A DNA stretch of 64,000 nt from assembly GCA_009192285.1 (NCBI GenBank), contig WBVU01000018.1:682001-746000 (forward strand), read 5' to 3'. Below are positions 59,661-64,000 of the stretch, piece by piece. Source of the stretch: Morchella semilibera (lineage: Eukaryota; Ascomycota; Pezizomycetes; Pezizales; Morchellaceae). The first letter of the stretch is position 1; every line of letters starts with the position of its first letter. The translations under genes and the position numbers were made by a program. Under the pieces are notes generated by a model. The model had not been told where the DNA came from. It saw nothing but the letters and a program-made list of their open reading frames with translations, and searched no databases.

Positions 59661-61973
59661 TTTTGGCTTTGTCTGTACAGTGGATATGTACTCCTATAGC
59701 GAATTATCTCTTATGAGGATTGCATGTACCTTGCGGACCAGTAAATTAGGTATATCCTTATAGCGAGAATACCACTGCAGTATGTACAATCTCGTTATAA
59801 GGATTGGCTGTAAGGATATTCGGCCTATAGGACATTCTTCCGACAGAGTTGTCACATATCCATATCCCTATATATAGCGAGATCTACTACATACACATCG
59901 AATACCCATGCTGAGAGCAGTCTACATAAATACCACCCCTACCCAAGACCCGCCCGCGGCGATACCAAAGGCCCACAACCCACCCTAGCTGCACCTCCAA
60001 GACCAACCCAAGTACTCACCTCCTTACCTCTTAGCACCGCCAACGGGTACAGACACCGGTACTTATAAACGTGCGCGCTGTATATAAGTCTACCCCCCTC
60101 GAGCTCCCCCTCCAGCAAAGCTTCCAGGGCGCGGAGGGGCAAGCGAGCTGTAGCGGGGGACCCGAAATCTTTGGCTAAGGGCGGGGTGGATACTAGCTAG
60201 CTAGCTGTACGTTGGTCGGTCGGTCGTTGGACCTGGCGTGTGGGTTCGGGGGTGGTATGGCTTGTGTAGAGACGTAGTTAATCGCATGGCCGCGATGATA
60301 TGAGGTTCTGCCCCGACGGTGGGTAGGATAGCGGCCTGCGCGCCGTGGTTCCAGCGGGGCGCAGTAATGTGCTCTCGCATGGGTCCTTCGGGTTACGATG
60401 GGAGGCTTACCATCTACAAGGCCTCGCCGTAGCACAGTTGCCTGTCTGAGAGCTTAGTCGGGGGTTCGGAATCTATAAATGGACGTCCGTACCATGCCCT
60501 TCCCTCCTGTCATGTATCCTCCGGGGCGGCCTTTGTATACCAGACTATGTAGAAATGCCGATTATACTGGTACTGTGAGAACCGCCTATCCAGCTAGGGT
60601 TACGTCTGGCAGTAGATGAAATGCTGCCCTAGTGTGGCTACTAGCTGCAGGTCTTGTTTTGCCCAGCGGAGGTTTAACTACTATGGTTGGGGGGGGGGAT
60701 CGACATACTTGTACGAGGTGATAGGAGTCGACTGCGTCCGTGTATCAGAATACCCCCCGCGGCTGGCCGGCTTTATGAGCGGGGCCTCAATTTCGGGAGC
60801 GGCGTATGTTCCCAGTTACTACAGTCCAGCGCACAAGTACCCACCCCCGGCCTCCTACATAGCAGCTTACCTCGTCCTCTGTGCAAAGCTCCCGCCCTTC
60901 TACCACGGCAGCAGCGGCGGCGGAGGATCTAGCAAAAAGTGCCCGACGGCTGTAAGGGCTGCTTTACTTCGTACGTACTTAGCTGTAGTAGGCGCATTGT
61001 CTGCTCCCCGTGCCGGTGGTAGCAGCGGTTTACGGTTGGCCGACGGTGACGTGCGCTGCTAGAGCAAGTGTACTCAAGCTTACTATCCTGCGCGGTACAG
61101 GCAGGTAATTGGTACACATAGCTAGCCCAACCGCTAGGGTGTCCGGGGGCGCCGGGCTAGATAGCTCCTCCTTACTATACAACTATGTAATAAGCTAGCG
61201 CCGGTAGCTACTACGCTGGTATATTACATGGCACTGTAGCTAGCCAGCTTGTAGACGACTGGGCTATGAACAGCGGCGGGCGGGTTCTTACTAGCACCAC
61301 TGCTGTGGCCACGGGTGGGCTTGTGGCAGGAAGGGTTGGGGGGACCTTACTCATGGCCGGGGGGAGCGACACGGTGTATACGCATACCTACAGCTAGGAT
61401 ACAAACATGGGGGGGCTGCCCTACACCCCGGTGCTTGTCCCCGGATACTCGCAGTCTGGCATACTTAAGGGCGGTGCGGTGGATGCTCCTTTTGTGCAGG
61501 GGGTTGGTGATGCAGAGTGCAAGTTGGATCGACGCAGCTGAGGTGGGACCACCAGAGTGGCCAGACCTAGCCCTGGATGACAGGCAAGTGTACTGGGCCC
61601 GGGTGTGGCTGATAGCCCGGTGTACAGACATGTGCTTGTGTGGTGACGGGGCTGCGTGGGTGGGCAGGTACGTGAGGACACCTCCGGCCCCGGTATACAC
61701 GTACACCACCGCTCTGTACACATCAAGTTCTGACACAGCGGAGGATGTGTCGAGTACTGTGTGCGTCTGCGGACAAGAGATGTGGCAATGATATCAGGAT
61801 CATATACTTCTACATACTTATATCTACATACTTATATCCACATATATACTACATAAGAATACCCCCATCTGGCATCTACCAACCCACCACCTGTCCACAA
61901 ACCGTGTCCTCCCATTAATGTATAACCACCCCCTCCTCGTCTCCCACCTCCTCTTCTCCCACCAACACCAACA

Positions 61974-63080
61974 ATGCACCCAACGACCCCCCCCTCGCCC
62001 CCCCGCCCGCCCCCCCAACACCACAGACACCCCCCGGCTGGGCCGCCCGCTTCGACCCCCGCTACCAGCGCTTCTACTACGTCCACCTGGCCAGCAGACA
62101 CGCCCAGTGGGACCCGCCCGACAGAGGTATGTATACCGCCCGCTGTACGTACGTGCGAGCAGCAGCTGACAGAGTTAAGCGTCGGCTGGATATGGCCTCC
62201 CGGACGCTGTCGAGTGCGGGTGTGGGGCCGCCGCGTGCGGCGGCCAGAAGCTGATTGGTTCCGGGAGAGAGGGCGCTGATTCCGGATACGACCCGTATCG
62301 GCCTGGTCACTATGGGCAGCATGACATCGGTGCTATGGATGCCGCCCGGGGCGCTGGAGCTGGCGGCGGTATCGACGCCCTCACCGGCGGACAAGACCTG
62401 GTCCGCGGCACGGCCGAGGCTGTAGTGAGCGGGGGGACATGGTCCGCAGGGCAGATATGGTCCGCGGGGCAGACGTGGTTCACGGCGCAGTCCCCAGCGG
62501 ACAGGACCTAGCCCGCGGCACGCTCGAGGCCCTAGCAAGCGGGGGGGACATGGTCCGCGGCGGGACAGACTTGGTCCACGGCATATCCGAGACCCTCCCC
62601 ATCGGACAGGACCTAGTCCGCGGCACGGCCGAGGCCCTGGCAGCCGGAGAAAACATGGTCCGCAGCAGCGCAGACCTGGTGCGCGGCAGGGCAGATGTGG
62701 TCCGCGGCGGGGCAGACATAGTTCGCGGCGGAGCAGACGTGGTCCGCGGCGGGGCAGAGATTGTTCGCGGCGGGGCTAGCATGGTCCGCGGCGCGGCCGA
62801 GACCCTTCGCGGCGGGGCAGGTCTAGCCCGAGGAGTAGTAGGAACGGAGGGCATCGTTCATATCGGCGCGGACCTGGTGCGCACTGCCGCGGGGATCGTC
62901 CCCAGCGGCCTGGACCTCGTCGGCGGGCTCACGAGGGCGGTGCGGGATAGGCTGGAGGTGCGCGGCAGGGGGAGGGAGGGCGGCGGATGCAGATGCGAGG
63001 GCGGCGAGTGCAGGTGTGAGGATACGGGGCGCGCGGCGCTGAAGAGGGAGTTTGGGCTTGGGGACGATGGGAGGAACTAG
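61974..63080 (+). CDS. WW-domain protein with Val-Arg-Gly-Gly-Ala heptad-repeat tail; frame uncertain
   Basis: A clear WW domain is encoded at about 62036-62120: GWAARFDPRYQRFYYV followed by HLASRHAQWDPP, with the two Trp 22 residues apart and the central YY. It is preceded by a Pro-rich stretch. A donor at 62127 and an acceptor at 62269 would join it in frame to GADSGYDPYRPGHYGQHDIG and a Gly/Ala-rich segment. The tail (62439-63080) contains VPSGQDLARGT-like spacers. At about 62693-62830 there is a tandem heptad array VRGGAD(I/V), VRGGAE(I), VRGGAS(M), and the protein ends RAALKREFGLGDDGRN. The frame breaks twice. The Met at 61974 is out of frame with the WW domain across C8/C7 runs, and the Gly/Ala segment is out of frame with the tail at a G6 run near 62431, where an internal relative (62541) has G7. 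The WW ligand would be Pro-rich; the tail's function is unknown. Confidence 0.6.
62693..62830 (+). repeat. 21-bp tandem repeat encoding VRGGADx heptads
   Basis: About six tandem 21-bp units (GTCCGCGGCGGGGCAGAC and variants) encode heptads of the form V-R-G-G-A-D/E/S-hydrophobic. The spacing places hydrophobic residues on one side of a helix or strand. Looser copies (MVRRADMVRGAD, DLVRGRADVV) lie upstream. Confidence 0.8.
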
Positions 63081-63307
63081 AGGTTGTGGGTCTGTTGGAG
63101 CTGGCGTTGGTGGGCATAGATAGATCCTGTAGGAATTGAGACCCTGACCGGGCTTTACGGTGTGCTGTGATATTTGTGATGCAATTCGTACTTGATACCT
63201 CCACCACCACCGTCCGTCCGTCTGGGCTATAACACCGACCCGCCCACCTACTCAACCCATCCATACGGAACACTAACTAACGCCCACCCCACAACGCAGT
63301 CGAGGCT

Positions 63308-63331
63308 GTGTTGTGTGTGTGTGTGTGTGTA
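63308..63331. repeat. TG dinucleotide microsatellite
   Basis: About eleven TG units. Non-coding. Confidence 0.85.
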
Positions 63332-63508
63332 GCGCCCGACCCGACCCGGAAACGGCCGAAAAACACGCACCGCAATCATTGACACCACCCGTTGCAACAC
63401 AGTAAATCATTGACACACACCCATGTATAAAACACCCGGCGGGGTTCTGGGGGAGTCGGTGTGGTGTAGGGGGTAGGGGGTGTAGGGGTGTAGGGTGTGG
63501 TATAGTGT

Positions 63509-63662
63509 TGGCTGGCTGGCTGGAGGTGTCTGCGGCTGGCTGGCTGGCTGGTCTGGTCTGGCTGGCTGGTCTGTCTGGCTGGCTGGTCTGGCTGGAGAGC
63601 TGGCTGGAGAGCTGGCTGGAGAGTTGGAGAGATGATACCATGGTTAGTCTGGTCTGGTCTGG
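63509..63662. repeat. GGCT/GGTCT tandem repeat region
   Basis: Imperfect tandem repeats of GGCTGGCT, GGTCTGGTCT and GGAGAGCTGGCT over about 150 bp. Open frames across it encode Trp/Leu/Ala or Gln/Pro/Ser low complexity and are not credible genes. Confidence 0.85.
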
Positions 63663-64000
63663 TCATGGGCTGTACTTAGTATACATACACAAACATACAT
63701 ATAAACAAACAAACAAAATAAACAAAACACACACGGAGTAGCCACCAGTAGTAAAGAAGCGCCGCACGCACCACGGGTCCTGTGTTCTACAGAGCTGTAC
63801 GGGACCGGCCATAACACCCACTACACTACCCACTAGTTGTATGTACTGTACGTCTGTCTCAGGTACCTCACCCTGGGACGGGGACGGGGGCGGGGGCGGG
63901 GGCGGCAGAGGGCGGGGTTCAAAGCTACCGCCGCCGTACGTCAAGATACGGCCTTCCTAGTCTAGGTTATCCATCTACACTCGCTGAGCAACCGGCCGAG

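Larger units (their letters stand above)
57289..61973. other. gene-poor region with tRNA-like and inverted-repeat elements
   Basis: About 4.7 kb, becoming GC-rich beyond 60 kb. It contains two plus-strand tRNA-like elements (about 58137-58280 and 59548-59660), the second family C inverted-repeat element (58839-59013), and C11 runs at 58877 and 59335. GGGAC/GGGGC repeats lie near 59460-59510. Open frames at 60616-61062 and 61315-61791 have unusual composition and no domain, so I do not call genes. Confidence 0.45.
63081..64000. other. right-hand flank, low-complexity and gene-free
   Basis: Contains a TG run (63308-63331), a TGGC/TCTGG tandem region (63509-63662), ATAAACAAACAAAC-type repeats near 63700 and GGGGC repeats near 63885. 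No gene is recognised. The first part should include the 3' UTR of the WW-domain gene. Confidence 0.45.

Noticed and set aside
60616-61791. Two open frames of about 150 codons in GC-rich DNA
   Set aside because: GC-rich sequence leaves frames open by chance. No domain, and composition differs between halves.

Overview
The window looks like nuclear DNA from a filamentous ascomycete (Pezizomycotina). Genes carry short introns of about 45-80 bp with GTATG/GTAAG-type donors and CTAAC-like branch sites. Gene families are typical fungal ones: an Esc1-like bHLH factor, an Ofd1/Tpa1 dioxygenase, a serine-rich methyltransferase, and an ankyrin protein with a membrane-spanning head. Genes are sparse. 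Long stretches of 5-10 kb hold no recognisable protein gene, which would suit an expanded genome such as those of Pezizomycetes, but that placement is a guess.

Layout from left to right: SMC6 (790-4975, +, 16 exons); mitochondrial tryptophanyl-tRNA synthetase (8638-9979, -, 4 exons); a bHLH transcription factor (15824-17454, +, 3 exons); an AB-hydrolase lipase or steryl-ester hydrolase (25749-27868, -, 2 exons); ribosomal protein eS6 (29231-30401, +), which seems to need a 2-nt microexon; a serine-rich SAM methyltransferase (40202-43922, +) with frame discontinuities; a membrane/ankyrin protein (47938-52981, +) with about fifteen near-identical 105-bp ankyrin units and several frame breaks; an Ofd1/Tpa1 prolyl hydroxylase (54985-57288, -, 3 exons); and a WW-domain protein with a Val-Arg-Gly-Gly-Ala heptad tail (61974-63080, +).

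The genes do not form a pathway or cluster. They are mostly housekeeping genes separated by gene-free DNA. That DNA holds several families of small TA-flanked inverted-repeat elements (MITE-like), a three-copy tRNA-like element with a B-box, long G/C mononucleotide runs, and about 38 copies of the 8-bp palindrome TACATGTA where about one is expected by chance. No LTR element, LINE, CRISPR array, rRNA gene or convincing functional tRNA gene was seen.

Most points of interest are structural: the predicted eS6 microexon, a tandemly duplicated splice donor in the Ofd1/Tpa1 gene, the homogenised ankyrin array, the TACATGTA enrichment, and frame breaks that often fall at homopolymers. The last point leaves open whether three otherwise good genes are decaying or merely mis-sequenced.
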